Of a stretch of 39,076 bases of DNA, positions 17,043-25,907 are shown piece by piece; within the stretch, counting starts at the first letter, position 1, and every line of letters starts with the position of its first letter. A model generated the notes under the pieces. The model was given only the letters and a program-made list of their open reading frames with translations, was not told the DNA's origin and did not search any database. The stretch is from Streptomyces sp. PT12. Lineage in GTDB: Bacteria; Actinomycetota; Actinomycetes; Streptomycetales; Streptomycetaceae. The translations under genes were made by a program, and so were the position numbers. The DNA lies in the NCBI RefSeq assembly GCF_003311645.1, contig NZ_QEST01000122.1, forward strand, positions 1-39,076, given 5' to 3'.

Positions 17043-18470
17043 TCAGGCCGTCTCGGCCCGGTCGGGCTCGGTCGGGAACGGGATGACGGCGACCGTCACG
17101 TTGTCGTGGCCGCCCGATTCGAGGGCGTGGCGCACCAGGTGCTGGGCGCTGGGCAGCGGGGCGGAACGCGCCTTCGCCGGGACGATGCGGGCCATCTCGT
17201 CGGCGGTCTCGGCGTAGTTCCACAGGCCGTCGGTGCACACGATGACGACGCCGGGGCGGTCGGGCTCGAACGAGCGGGTGTGCGGGGCGATCTCCTGGGC
17301 GTCGGCGCCCAGCCACGCGGTGATGGCATGCGCCCTGTGGTCGGCCATCGCCTCGGCCTCGCTGAGCAGCCCCGCGGCCACCATCTGGGCGGCCCACGAG
17401 TCGTCCTGCGTCAGCCGGGCCGGTGCGCCGCCCTCCTCCTCTGGCACCCAGTAGGCGCGGCTGTCGCCGATCCAGCCCACGGTGAGCGTCTGGCCCGTGG
17501 TGACGGCGGAGACGATCGTGCAGGCGGGGGCGTTGCGGCCCGGCTCCTGCTCGCCGGTCTCGGCGAGCGCGGCGACGGCGGTGGCGGCGGCGTGCAGGGC
17601 GTCGTGCATCGCGCGCTGGCCGCCGACGCCGCGCGGGAGCGCGGCGAGCAGCGACTCCAGCGCGGCCTCGGCCGCGGTGGCGGACGCCTCGTGCGGGCGC
17701 GACGACGAGGAGACGCCGTCGCACACGACCGCGAGCACGGCGGGCGAGCCGTCGGACAGGGCGGTGGCTGACACGGTGAACGCGTCCTCGTTGCGGTGGT
17801 GGCGCAGGCCGAGGTCGCTGACCGCGGCCACGCCGCCGAGCGCGCGCTCGACGTGGTCGCGGTCGTCGGGCTGGGCGCGCCCGCACTCGACGCAGTACCC
17901 GTCGGGGTCGACCTGGCCCTGGCCGCACACGGCGCACAGCGGGCGGTCGGCCGCGGTGGGCGCGCCGTCGTGGGCGATGCGCGGGTCGGGGCGCGTGGGC
18001 GCCGACTGGGGCTGGGGCTGGGGCTGTTGTGGCAGCTGTGGGGCCCGCTGTTGCGGGGGCGGCGCGGCCGGTGCCGCGCCGGGGGGCGGGGGCGGCGCGG
18101 GGGACACGGGCGGGCCCGAGGGCGGCGGCAGCGCGTCGGCGTCGGCGTCGGCGCGCAACGGGGGCGGGAGCGTGAAGTCCGGCTCGGTGGGCGTGCGCCC
18201 GGCGTGCGGCGCGGGCTCGCGCGCCAGCGCGGCCGAGGGGGGCACCGGGTATCCGGGGGGCGCGGGCGGAACGGGTGGCGCGGGCGCCGGAGCCGGGGAC
18301 GCCGGAGCCGCCGGGGGGGCCGCGGCGGGCGGCGGCGGGGGCGCGGCCTCGCGGGAGGCGGTGCGCAGATCGGTACCGCAGACGCCGCAGAAGCGATCGT
18401 CGTCCTCCAGCGGCTCACCGCAGCCGGGACAGGCGGAGAGTTGGTCGAGCTGCGGCATTGTCACACCCAT
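17043..18470 (-). CDS. PP2C-family Ser/Thr phosphatase with two zinc-ribbon clusters
   Basis: A protein of about 475 residues. An N-terminal ribbon (CPGCGEPLEDDDRFCGVCG) is followed by a long Pro/Ala/Gln-rich linker and a second ribbon (CAVCGQGQVDPDGYCVECG). The PP2C domain then carries all metal-binding landmarks: RHHRNEDAF, VVCDGVSSS, WIGDSRAYW, CTDGLWNYA and SGGHDNVTV. It should dephosphorylate phospho-Ser/Thr proteins in a Mn or Mg dependent way. It is encoded directly after the kinase, the natural counter-enzyme. The ATG at 18470 overlaps the kinase end by 10 bases; the ATG at 18458 is an equally possible start and would trim four residues. Confidence 0.92.
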   Translation of the reverse strand: MGVTMPQLDQLSACPGCGEPLEDDDRFCGVCGTDLRTASREAAPPPPPAAAPPAAPASPAPAPAPPVPPAPPGYPVPPSAALAREPAPHAGRTPTEPDFTLPPPLRADADADALPPPSGPPVSPAPPPPPGAAPAAPPPQQRAPQLPQQPQPQPQSAPTRPDPRIAHDGAPTAADRPLCAVCGQGQVDPDGYCVECGRAQPDDRDHVERALGGVAAVSDLGLRHHRNEDAFTVSATALSDGSPAVLAVVCDGVSSSSRPHEASATAAEAALESLLAALPRGVGGQRAMHDALHAAATAVAALAETGEQEPGRNAPACTIVSAVTTGQTLTVGWIGDSRAYWVPEEEGGAPARLTQDDSWAAQMVAAGLLSEAEAMADHRAHAITAWLGADAQEIAPHTRSFEPDRPGVVIVCTDGLWNYAETADEMARIVPAKARSAPLPSAQHLVRHALESGGHDNVTVAVIPFPTEPDRAETA

Positions 18471-21127
18471 GTCCTCGGGCGGAAGCGATTGGCCGCCTCC
18501 ACCAGTTCGGTCCGTTCACTGCTGGTCTGCGCGAGCCGGGCGAGGCGCCGGTAGGAGCGTTCAAGCCCGAGCCTGATACCGGTCTCGTCCAGGGGGGCGC
18601 CCAGGAGTGTCCGCTGGGGATCCGTTTGCCGCTGGAACTGACCGGGGGGTTGGGACAATACCCAGTCCAGCGCGGAACCCAGCACTTCACAGGACAGCTG
18701 TTCACCCAGCCACGGTTCCAGCCCGGCGCCTCGCAAACGCGCCAGCTGTTCGCCCGCCGCGAGCAGGTCGGGCAGCAGGTCGTCGGCGGGCGCCCGACCC
18801 CGCAGCCTGGCCCGCACCGCCGCCACGCGCGCGGCGATCCAGTGGGCCGAGGTCTCGGGCACCGACTCCAGGGCCGCCACCGCGCGCGCCCTGTCCCCCG
18901 CCGCAAGCCGCACGCGGGCCAGGCCGAAGCCCGCGCTGACATGGCTGGGGTCGGTCGTCCACACCAGCTCGTAGTAGTCGGCGGCGTTGTCCAGCTGGTC
19001 AAGCGCCTCGGCGCACACCGCGAGCGCCAGCTTGGGCGCCACCTCGCCGGGGAACGCGTCGTAGACCGCGTCGAACGCCAGCGCCGCCGTCTCCAGGTCC
19101 CGCCCGGCCAGCGCGGCAAGACCCCGGTACCAGACCACGCGCCAGTCGGCTGAGTGCCGCTCGGTCAGGTCGGCGAGCGCGTCCCGCGCGGCCAGCGCCG
19201 CCGCGTCGCCCGGCATCTCCAGATACGCGCGCAGCTCGCGCACCCGGCGCTCCACCGAGTCGGTCGGGGCCGAGCGCAGCGCCACCACCAGGTCGGCGGG
19301 TGAGGTCGCCATGAGGCCGGCGAGAAAGCCCGCGTTGGGGTCGGCCGGGTCGACGCGGGGCACCGGCAGCGCGAGCACGATGCCCCGCAGGTCGGGCGGA
19401 ACGGTCACCGGCGCATCCGAGTCGACGGGCGCCCCCTGCACCGAAGGCGGTAGCGCGGGCGGGGGCGGCGCCCCCTGCGGCGGCGGCCCCACGGCGCCGG
19501 GCGGCGTCCCCGGAGTGGCGGGCGCGGGGGCGAGCGCCGGAGGGCTCGCGGCGCGGGCCGCGCGCCGGCGCCCACGCGGGCGCCCGCCGAGCAGGGACAC
19601 CGGGCCCCTCGGGCGCGGCACCAACTCCGTGTCCACCACCCGCAGCTCGGGCCCGAACAGCTGGGACAGCGCGGGCTGCGGCTGCCCGCTGCTCATCGCC
19701 ACGATCTCCCGCAGCACCCCGGTCAGCTGCTCGGCCATCTCCTGCGCCGAGGCGAACCGCCGCCGCGGATCCGGGTCGGTGGCCCGCACCAGCAGCCGGT
19801 AGAACGACTCGTAGCGCTGGAAGACCTCGATGTTCTCCGGCTCGGGCAGGCTGTCGGCGTACACCGTCGTATAGCCCTGGAAGTCGAACGTCAGCACCGC
19901 GAGCGTGCGCGCCACCGTGTACAGGTCGGAGGCCACCGAGGGGCCGATCTCCGCGACCTCGGGCGCCTGGTACCCCACCGTGCCGTAGATCGCCGACTCG
20001 TGGTCGTCCATCCGCCGCACCGCGCCCATGTCGATGAGCTTGAGCTGGTCGTCCTGCTGGATGGCGTTGTCCACCTTGAAGTCGCAGTACAGGACGTTTC
20101 TGCTGTGCAGATAGCCCAGCGCGTCCAGCGCCTCGATCCCGTACGCGCACGCCTGCTCGACCGGCAGCGGGTCGCGGCGCCCGTCGGGGGCGCGGCGCGC
20201 GTTGGCGATCTCCTTGAGCGACTTGCCGCCGACGTACTCCATCACGATGTAGCCGTCCATCGAGCCGGTGCGCCGGTCGAGGTGCTCGACGAAGTTGTAG
20301 ATGCGCACGATGCTCGAGTGCTCGATCTCCGCGAGGAACCGCCGCTCGGAGATCGCCGCCGCCATGGCGTCCTCGTCGCCGGTGTCCAGCAGGCCCTTGA
20401 GCACGACCCAGCGGTTCGACACCGCGCGGTCGATCGCCAGATAGATCCAGCCGAGGCCCCCGTGCGCGAGGCAGCCCGCGATCTCGTACTGGTCCCTGAC
20501 CACGTCGCCGGGCTGGAGCTTGGGGATGAACGAGTACGGGTGGCCGCACTTGGTGCAGAACCCCTCGGTGCGCCCGGTGCGCCCGCCGCGCGAACGGCCC
20601 ACGGGGGCCCCGCAGTCGCTGTTCCCGCAGAACCGCTTCCGCTCGGGCACCTCGGGGTTCTCCAGGACGGCCGAGAGCGGGTCGGGCCTGGGCACCTGGG
20701 GCACCGAGACCAGGCCGGCGCCGAGCCGCGAACGGGCCGACGTGCTGGTGCTCGAACGCGACGAGCGCACCGAGACCGAACGCCCCGCCATCCCCCCGGC
20801 GCCCGCGCGCGAGAGCCGCCCCGACACCGAGCGGCGGGAGAACTGCGAACGCGACGACACGCTGGAGCGGCCCGAGCCGAGCGACGAGCCCGAGCCGGTG
20901 CCCGTGCCACCCGAGCGGTCCGAACCTTCCGAGCCGCGGGAGCCGGAGGAGCCGCGGGAGCCGCGCGCCGCGCCCGTCATCCCGGTGGCGGCCACGCCGA
21001 TCATGCCCTCGGGCGAGACCACGGGCGCGAGGCCGCACGTGTCGCAGTACAGCTCGCCCGCGCCCACGTCCTCGTACACGCCGTCGCAGTCGGGCCGTTG
21101 ACACGTTCTGGTCGCCGTCTGGCTCAC
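18461..21127 (-). CDS. pknG: PknG-like Ser/Thr protein kinase with zinc ribbon, rubredoxin-type and TPR regions
   Basis: An 888-residue soluble kinase. Order: an N-terminal Cys cluster (C9, C14, C28, C31); a Ser/Arg/Gly-rich low-complexity stretch (about 48-135); a rubredoxin-like cluster (CGNSDCG and CTKCG); a kinase domain (about 210-490) with ATP Lys in VVLKGL, catalytic Asp in YCDFKVDN and metal Asp in LIDMGAV; a Pro-rich linker; and TPR-like helices to the C-terminus. This is the PknG plan with an added N-terminal ribbon. Mycobacterial PknG controls glutamate metabolism through FHA proteins. GTG at 21127 has GGAGGAG upstream and overlaps the preceding gene by four bases. Neighbouring GlnX/GlnH-like, PP2C and FHA genes support a nutrient-signalling role. 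Confidence 0.93.
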   Translation of the reverse strand: MSQTATRTCQRPDCDGVYEDVGAGELYCDTCGLAPVVSPEGMIGVAATGMTGAARGSRGSSGSRGSEGSDRSGGTGTGSGSSLGSGRSSVSSRSQFSRRSVSGRLSRAGAGGMAGRSVSVRSSRSSTSTSARSRLGAGLVSVPQVPRPDPLSAVLENPEVPERKRFCGNSDCGAPVGRSRGGRTGRTEGFCTKCGHPYSFIPKLQPGDVVRDQYEIAGCLAHGGLGWIYLAIDRAVSNRWVVLKGLLDTGDEDAMAAAISERRFLAEIEHSSIVRIYNFVEHLDRRTGSMDGYIVMEYVGGKSLKEIANARRAPDGRRDPLPVEQACAYGIEALDALGYLHSRNVLYCDFKVDNAIQQDDQLKLIDMGAVRRMDDHESAIYGTVGYQAPEVAEIGPSVASDLYTVARTLAVLTFDFQGYTTVYADSLPEPENIEVFQRYESFYRLLVRATDPDPRRRFASAQEMAEQLTGVLREIVAMSSGQPQPALSQLFGPELRVVDTELVPRPRGPVSLLGGRPRGRRRAARAASPPALAPAPATPGTPPGAVGPPPQGAPPPPALPPSVQGAPVDSDAPVTVPPDLRGIVLALPVPRVDPADPNAGFLAGLMATSPADLVVALRSAPTDSVERRVRELRAYLEMPGDAAALAARDALADLTERHSADWRVVWYRGLAALAGRDLETAALAFDAVYDAFPGEVAPKLALAVCAEALDQLDNAADYYELVWTTDPSHVSAGFGLARVRLAAGDRARAVAALESVPETSAHWIAARVAAVRARLRGRAPADDLLPDLLAAGEQLARLRGAGLEPWLGEQLSCEVLGSALDWVLSQPPGQFQRQTDPQRTLLGAPLDETGIRLGLERSYRRLARLAQTSSERTELVEAANRFRPRTWV

Positions 21128-22395
21128 GGGTCGCTCCTCCGATCGACGGGACCTGGGTCGGGGACCAGCACCTCGGCCGCCGCCCGCTGGTACCGCAGCA
21201 CGGCCTGCTCGGCGGCGCGCAGGTCGCAGGGCGCGGTCCACAGCAGCCTGCGCGCCACGTCGTAGCGCTCCACCAGCATCGGCTCCTCGGCCTTCCCGAG
21301 GCGGGCGGCCTTCGCCTTGTACGCGTCGAGCCTGCCGCGCAGCTCCGCGCGGACGGCCAGCGGCGCGGTCACCGCGGACAGCGAGTCGCGGGCCCGTTGC
21401 AGCTCCTCGTCCGCGCGCTGCTCAAGCGACTCGAGCAGCGGCGAGAGCCGGTGCCACTGCGAGCGCCTGCGGTAGTCGGCCGCGGTGGCGAGCTGCTCGT
21501 GCAGCACGCTGGAAGGGCCGCTCACCGCGGGCACCTCGGAGGCGGCGATCTTCGCCAGCACCTCGCCGCGCGCCGTGCGCGCCTCGGCGAGCGTGCGGTC
21601 GGCCCGCGAGAGCACGTCGCGCAGCCGGATCAGCCGGTCCTCGGCGTCCTTGCGCACCCCGATGACCGCGTCCACCTCGCGCCTGATGTCGTCGATGGCG
21701 CGCGCGGCCGCGTCGTAGCGCGACGTCTCGGGGCGCCCGCCGCCCGGCGCGCTGCTGCCGCCCGCCGGGATCCAGAACGCCAGCGGATCGGCGATCACCT
21801 CGGCCCGCAGCGCCGTCAACTCGCCGGTCACCCGGTGCAGATCGTCCCCCGCGGGGTGCGCGCCAGGGCGCACGCCCACGGAGTGCGCCAGCTCGCGCAA
21901 CCGGCGCAGCTCGGCGGCCAGCAGATCTATCCGCGCGGGCAGCGCCGACCACACGGAGTCCGCCGCGACGACCATGTCGAGCACGGCCGCGTACCCGGCG
22001 TTCATCCGCTCGACCAGCTCCGACCAGCTCAGGTGCTCGGCCAGCCGCCCGCCCTCGCCCGCGACCGTGAGGTTCGCGCCGTCGAGCAGCATGCTGAGCT
22101 GGAGCAGGTCGTCGCGGCTGGGGTTGCGGCGCCTTCCCCGCACCTCGCGCGCCGTCTCAAGAGCCTCGGTGCACGTGTCGAAGTACGACCAGAGCCGGGT
22201 GACGGTCTCCTCTGCCACCGCCCACCGGTCCCGGGTGACGCCCGCGAGCTCGGCGCCCTCCAGCAGTCTGCGGCCCGCGTGGTCCTGGAGCGCGAGCAGG
22301 GAGGACTCGATCGCCTCGTGCTCGGCACCCAGCCGCGCCAAGGCGCGGTCCACCTCCTCGCGGCTCAGCACTTTCCCGCCGGAATCCGGGGCCAT
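21124..22395 (-). CDS. Coiled-coil protein of the kinase cluster
   Basis: A 423-residue, mostly helical soluble protein with long heptad-like stretches (IDDIRREVDAVIGVRKDAED, RLIRLRDVLSRADRTLAEAR, LLESLEQRADEELQRARDSL). No enzyme motif, signal peptide or membrane segment is seen. I recognise it only as a companion of PknG-type kinases in Streptomyces-like clusters. Its stop overlaps the kinase start by four bases, so the two are made together in near-equal amounts, which fits a scaffold or kinase-binding subunit; this is inference. I chose the ATG at 22395 because GGGGAGAG precedes it; an ATG at 22416 would add seven residues. Confidence 0.75.
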   Translation of the reverse strand: MAPDSGGKVLSREEVDRALARLGAEHEAIESSLLALQDHAGRRLLEGAELAGVTRDRWAVAEETVTRLWSYFDTCTEALETAREVRGRRRNPSRDDLLQLSMLLDGANLTVAGEGGRLAEHLSWSELVERMNAGYAAVLDMVVAADSVWSALPARIDLLAAELRRLRELAHSVGVRPGAHPAGDDLHRVTGELTALRAEVIADPLAFWIPAGGSSAPGGGRPETSRYDAAARAIDDIRREVDAVIGVRKDAEDRLIRLRDVLSRADRTLAEARTARGEVLAKIAASEVPAVSGPSSVLHEQLATAADYRRRSQWHRLSPLLESLEQRADEELQRARDSLSAVTAPLAVRAELRGRLDAYKAKAARLGKAEEPMLVERYDVARRLLWTAPCDLRAAEQAVLRYQRAAAEVLVPDPGPVDRRSDP

Positions 22396-22477
22396 CGCTC
22401 TCCCCTCAGTCGCCATCTCGTCTCGCTTCTGCCACCGCCTGCCGGATCCCTTCCCCGAACGGGTCGTTGATCACCGG

Positions 22478-23542
22478 TCAGTTCCGGTAGAGCGGCTCGG
22501 GCGGGCTCGGGGGCGGCTCGTTCTCCCCGTAGAGATAGCCCTCGAGGCGCGCCTGGGCGGCGGCCGTCCAGCGGCTCTGGGCGCCGCCCTGGCGGTAATC
22601 CTCCAGCACGGCGTTGACCCAGGCGACCAGGTCGGTGGCCTCGGCGTTGAACGCCACGCCGTAGGACTCCTCGGTCAGCGGCTCGCCGATCAGCTCCATC
22701 GACGGGTCCTGCGCCACGTGCCCCGCGCCCAGCGCGGCGTCCGTCATGAGCGCGTCGGCCTCGCCCAACTGCACCTGAACGAGGCAGTCCAGATGGTTCG
22801 GCGCGGTCACGAGCTCCGCACCGTGGCTCTCCGTTGCCAGCAGCTCGGCGGCCGTCGAGCCCTCCGCGCTGCACACGCGCTGCCCGGCCATCGACGCGTC
22901 GAAGCCGTCTATCGGGGAGTTGCGCGGGGCGAGAAGCTGCTGGCCCGTCTCGAAGTAGGCGGTGGAGAACGCCACGTCCTCCCACCGCTCGCACGTGATC
23001 GACATCGCCCGCACCACCATGTCCACGGCGCCGTCCTGGAGGGCGTTGATCCGCTCGCTCGTGGGGATCGCGCGGAAGACGATGTCGGGGTCCTGGGTGT
23101 CGAGCAGGTCCTCGGCGATCGCCTCGACCAGGTCGATGTCGAAGCCGACGATCTCCCCGGTGTCGGGCGTGCGGTACCCCCACAGATAGCTGTTCTGGTC
23201 GATGCCGACGATCAGCTGCCCCCGGTCCTGGATCTCATCCACCGACGAGCCCACGACGCGCTCGGCGGGGTAGCTCTCCGCGGCGTCCCTGCCGTCGTCG
23301 CACGTCTCGCGCTCGGCGACCGTGCCCACGCCGTGCTCGTCGGCGGGCTCGGCGACGGCGTGCTTGCCCGCCCTGCGGTGGCCGCCCGCCCCGTCGGGCA
23401 GCGAGCCCGCGAGCACGGCGCCCGCCAACGCCAGCCCTCCGGCGGCGAGCAGCAGGGCCCGCGCGTCGCGCGAACGCCCCACGCCCCCCGCTCTCGAACG
23501 CTTTCTCGTCCTCGGCACCGTCCGCTCCCTCCGCGCTCTCAC
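22478..23542 (-). CDS. glnH: GlnH-like extracytoplasmic amino-acid-binding protein
   Basis: A protein of about 354 residues with the periplasmic binding protein type II fold of amino-acid ABC receptors: GQLIVGIDQNSYLWGYR, GEIVGFDIDLVEAIAED, TSERINALQDGAVDMVV, and a hinge region near AFSTAYFETGQQLL. Ligands of this group are usually Glu, Gln or Asp. The N-terminus is Arg-rich, then hydrophobic (ALLLAAGGLALAGAVLAGSLP), but no lipobox Cys is visible, unlike mycobacterial GlnH. It is therefore either released or held by an uncleaved anchor. No ABC permease or ATPase for amino-acid import follows, which fits sensing rather than transport. GTG 23542 has GGTGAGG upstream; GTG 23518 with GGAGGGAG is an alternative. 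Confidence 0.85.
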   Translation of the reverse strand: MRARRERTVPRTRKRSRAGGVGRSRDARALLLAAGGLALAGAVLAGSLPDGAGGHRRAGKHAVAEPADEHGVGTVAERETCDDGRDAAESYPAERVVGSSVDEIQDRGQLIVGIDQNSYLWGYRTPDTGEIVGFDIDLVEAIAEDLLDTQDPDIVFRAIPTSERINALQDGAVDMVVRAMSITCERWEDVAFSTAYFETGQQLLAPRNSPIDGFDASMAGQRVCSAEGSTAAELLATESHGAELVTAPNHLDCLVQVQLGEADALMTDAALGAGHVAQDPSMELIGEPLTEESYGVAFNAEATDLVAWVNAVLEDYRQGGAQSRWTAAAQARLEGYLYGENEPPPSPPEPLYRN

Positions 23543-23549
23543 GGGGTCC

Positions 23550-24977
23550 TCACCGGTACTCCGACAGGCGGCGCGCGATGCCGAGCACCGTGCCGAGAGC
23601 CGCGAGCAGCGCGAGGAGCACCGCCCCCGCCGTCAGCCCCCCGAGCGCGCCGTGCCCGTCGGCCGCGGCGCGCGTGAACTCCCGCTGCTCGTGCTCCACC
23701 GCGTCGGCGAGCGACGCGTCGACGCGGTCGAAGCTCTCGCCGGTCGACTCCTCGGGCCGCTCCACGCCGATGACGGCCTCCACCGCCTCGTCGTATGCCC
23801 CCGCGGTCTCCAACTCCCTTGCCACGCTGTGACGTTCCTGCCACTCCTCGGTGGCTGCCACGGCCGCGTCGACCGGCGCCCTGCCCTCGGCGTCCTCGGC
23901 CAGCTCACCGGCCCTCGGCAGCAGCCCGCCGCGCTCGGCGGCGAGGGCGTCCATGTGGGTCGTGTAGCTGTCCTCGAACTCGCTGCCAGCGCCGCGCGTG
24001 ACCAGCGTCATGCTCTCGTCGCCGCGCGCCTTGAGCGCCTCCGTCCAGGCGCCGTTCAGGGCGCTGAGGGACTGGGCGGCGTTCTCGTCGGCGTCGCTGA
24101 GCGCGCCGCGCGCCACGACGTGCGCCCCGGCCAGCCATATGAGCAGCACGGCCGCGGCGGTGGTCGCGGCGACGAGACCGGGGTTGAACACGCGGTTGGT
24201 GCGCAGATAGTGCCGCCGCTGGGCCCACGCGAGCGCGGCCAGGGCCAGCGCGCCCGAGCCCAGCGCGAGCCACGGCCAGTCCCGCGCATCGGCCAGGTCG
24301 CCCTCGAACCTGCGGGTCTCCAGCTCGTACAGCTCCTCGGCCGCGGTCAGCAGGGTGTCCTGCATCCGCTGGTCGGCATAGCGCAGATAGGCGCCGCCGA
24401 GGGGGAGGCCCTGCCGGTTGTTGGCGCGGGCGGTCTCCACGAGCCCGGCGTAGAACGGCAGCTCCTCGGTGAGCGTCTCGATGTACCGGCGCGCGCTGGC
24501 CGAGTCGGAGCTGTGCGCGGCGGCCGAGGCGAGCAGCCGCGCGGCGTTGTCGATGTCCCGCTCGTACCGCTCGCGCACGGCCGGGTCCTCGTCCGCCCCC
24601 GCGAGGAAGCCCGCGGCCGCCGTGGTGTTGGCGTCGGCGAGCGAGCGGTATATCTCCGCGGCGTCGGCGCTCAGCGGCTGGCTGCGCTCCTCCACGGTCC
24701 GCGCGGCGTCGGCCCGGTCGGTGATCTCGAAGAACGTGAGCGCGCCGAACAGCAGGAGCAGCCCGGCGACGGCGGCCCCGATGATCCGCAGCCTGCCGGG
24801 CTCGGTGCGGGCGGCGGCCCGCACCTGGGCGGCGCCCTCGGCGAACGCGCTGCGGCGCGGCGGCTCGGGCGTCGGCGGGGCCGCGGGTGGCGCGGCCGTG
24901 GCGGGCCACGGCGCCCGGGCGGCCGCGCCCTGCCCGCCCGGCGGGGACGCGGGCGGTGCGGTAGGCGGGTGAGTCAT
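23550..24977 (-). CDS. glnX: GlnX-like four-TM sensor protein
   Basis: A 475-residue membrane protein. A Pro/Ala-rich cytoplasmic N-terminus (about 1-60) is followed by TM1 (64-83), an extracytoplasmic helical domain (84-233), TM2 (234-252), a short Arg-rich cytoplasmic loop, TM3 (266-287), a second extracytoplasmic helical domain (288-444), TM4 (445-467) and a short tail ending RRLSEYR. Two helical outer domains and four membrane segments match GlnX, which in mycobacteria receives the GlnH signal and passes it to PknG. The identification rests on topology plus gene order rather than a motif. ATG 24977 has GAGGGGGAGGG upstream. It is the first gene of the cluster; the 213-base gap before it should hold the main promoter, though I see no convincing hexamers there. 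Confidence 0.78.
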   Translation of the reverse strand: MTHPPTAPPASPPGGQGAAARAPWPATAAPPAAPPTPEPPRRSAFAEGAAQVRAAARTEPGRLRIIGAAVAGLLLLFGALTFFEITDRADAARTVEERSQPLSADAAEIYRSLADANTTAAAGFLAGADEDPAVRERYERDIDNAARLLASAAAHSSDSASARRYIETLTEELPFYAGLVETARANNRQGLPLGGAYLRYADQRMQDTLLTAAEELYELETRRFEGDLADARDWPWLALGSGALALAALAWAQRRHYLRTNRVFNPGLVAATTAAAVLLIWLAGAHVVARGALSDADENAAQSLSALNGAWTEALKARGDESMTLVTRGAGSEFEDSYTTHMDALAAERGGLLPRAGELAEDAEGRAPVDAAVAATEEWQERHSVARELETAGAYDEAVEAVIGVERPEESTGESFDRVDASLADAVEHEQREFTRAAADGHGALGGLTAGAVLLALLAALGTVLGIARRLSEYR

Positions 24978-25190
24978 GCTCCCGGCCCTCCCCCTCGTAT
25001 GTCCGGCCCCTGCGCGTGTCCGGGCAGGGCCACGGCCAGCAGTATGCCGCTCTGTCCGGCCACCACACAGCCCCTGCCGACTTCTTGTCGAGATCGCTAT
25101 CCCGTCAGGGCTCCCCCGACCCCTTCCCCCTCAACACGCCTTACGGGCCGAGGTGGTTCCCATGGCGCGGCCCGATTCTCCGACGCGGCG

Positions 25191-25811
25191 TCAGAAGCGC
25201 ACGCCGAGGTGGGTGATGCCCTCGCCGTGGCCCGGCAGCTCGGTGAAGCCGATCCGGTCGTAGAACGCGCGGGCGTTGGTGTTCGCCGGGCTCATCCCCA
25301 GGTGGACCCCCGGCACGCCACGCGCCCGCAGCGCGTCGAACAGCGCGTTCATCAGGCGCCGCCCGAGCCCCCGCCGCTGGCCCTCGGGCAGCAGGTCGAT
25401 GTGCAGGTGCGCCGGGTGGGCGGCGGCTATCTCCGGCACCAGCATCCGCCCGGCGTGGTGCAGCAGGTCGCGCAGCTCCTCGTCGGGCGTCGTGGGCTTC
25501 CCCTCGGGCGCGGGGAAGCGCTCGGCCAGCGCGGGTGCCCACTCCGCGGCGAACCGCTCGAAGAACGCCACGCTGTCGTCCGTCGCCACCACGTAACCGA
25601 TCGCGCGCGAGCCGTCGTCCGCGACAAACACAAGGCCGGGGTCGAACGCGGCATACGGCTCGGCGAATATCGCGGGCAGGATCGCCGGGTCCGCGTAGTG
25701 GCCCGTGGCGTCGCCTCCGACGAGACCGGTCCGCACGCAGATGTCGCGCAGCGCTTCGAGGTCGCCCGGCGCATAGCCGCGGATGGTGACGGGTGAGGTG
25801 GTCGCGGTCAT
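25191..25811 (-). CDS. GNAT-family N-acetyltransferase
   Basis: A protein of about 206 residues with a GCN5-related acetyltransferase fold. The acetyl-CoA pyrophosphate-binding motif reads QRRGLGRRLMNALFDAL, and a late motif NTNARAFYDRIGFTEL fits motif B of the family. The N-terminal strand VTIRGYAPGDLEALRDIC is typical. The substrate cannot be told. Three starts are possible (25811, 25820, 25841), none with a good ribosome-binding site; I took the ATG at 25811, which gives the common short N-terminus. It lies alone on the minus strand, downstream of and same-strand with the MscS gene. Confidence 0.88.
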   Translation of the reverse strand: MTATTSPVTIRGYAPGDLEALRDICVRTGLVGGDATGHYADPAILPAIFAEPYAAFDPGLVFVADDGSRAIGYVVATDDSVAFFERFAAEWAPALAERFPAPEGKPTTPDEELRDLLHHAGRMLVPEIAAAHPAHLHIDLLPEGQRRGLGRRLMNALFDALRARGVPGVHLGMSPANTNARAFYDRIGFTELPGHGEGITHLGVRF

Positions 25812-25842
25812 GGGGGCCATTGTGGACGACCCCACTGACAAC

Positions 25843-25907
25843 GGACCCCGGTCGCCCCGGACCCCGGTCGCCCCTCAGGTCCCGGTCGCCCCTCAGGTCC
25901 CGGTCGG
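25843..25907. repeat. Tandem repeat across the MscS stop codon
   Basis: Two identical 18-bp units CCCGGTCGCCCCTCAGGT (25863-25880 and 25881-25898) are followed by a partial third. They are preceded by two overlapping 16-bp copies of GGACCCCGGTCGCCCC (25843-25874). The TCA that forms the minus-strand TGA stop (25893-25895) recurs 18 bases downstream (25875-25877), in frame. Confidence 0.9.
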
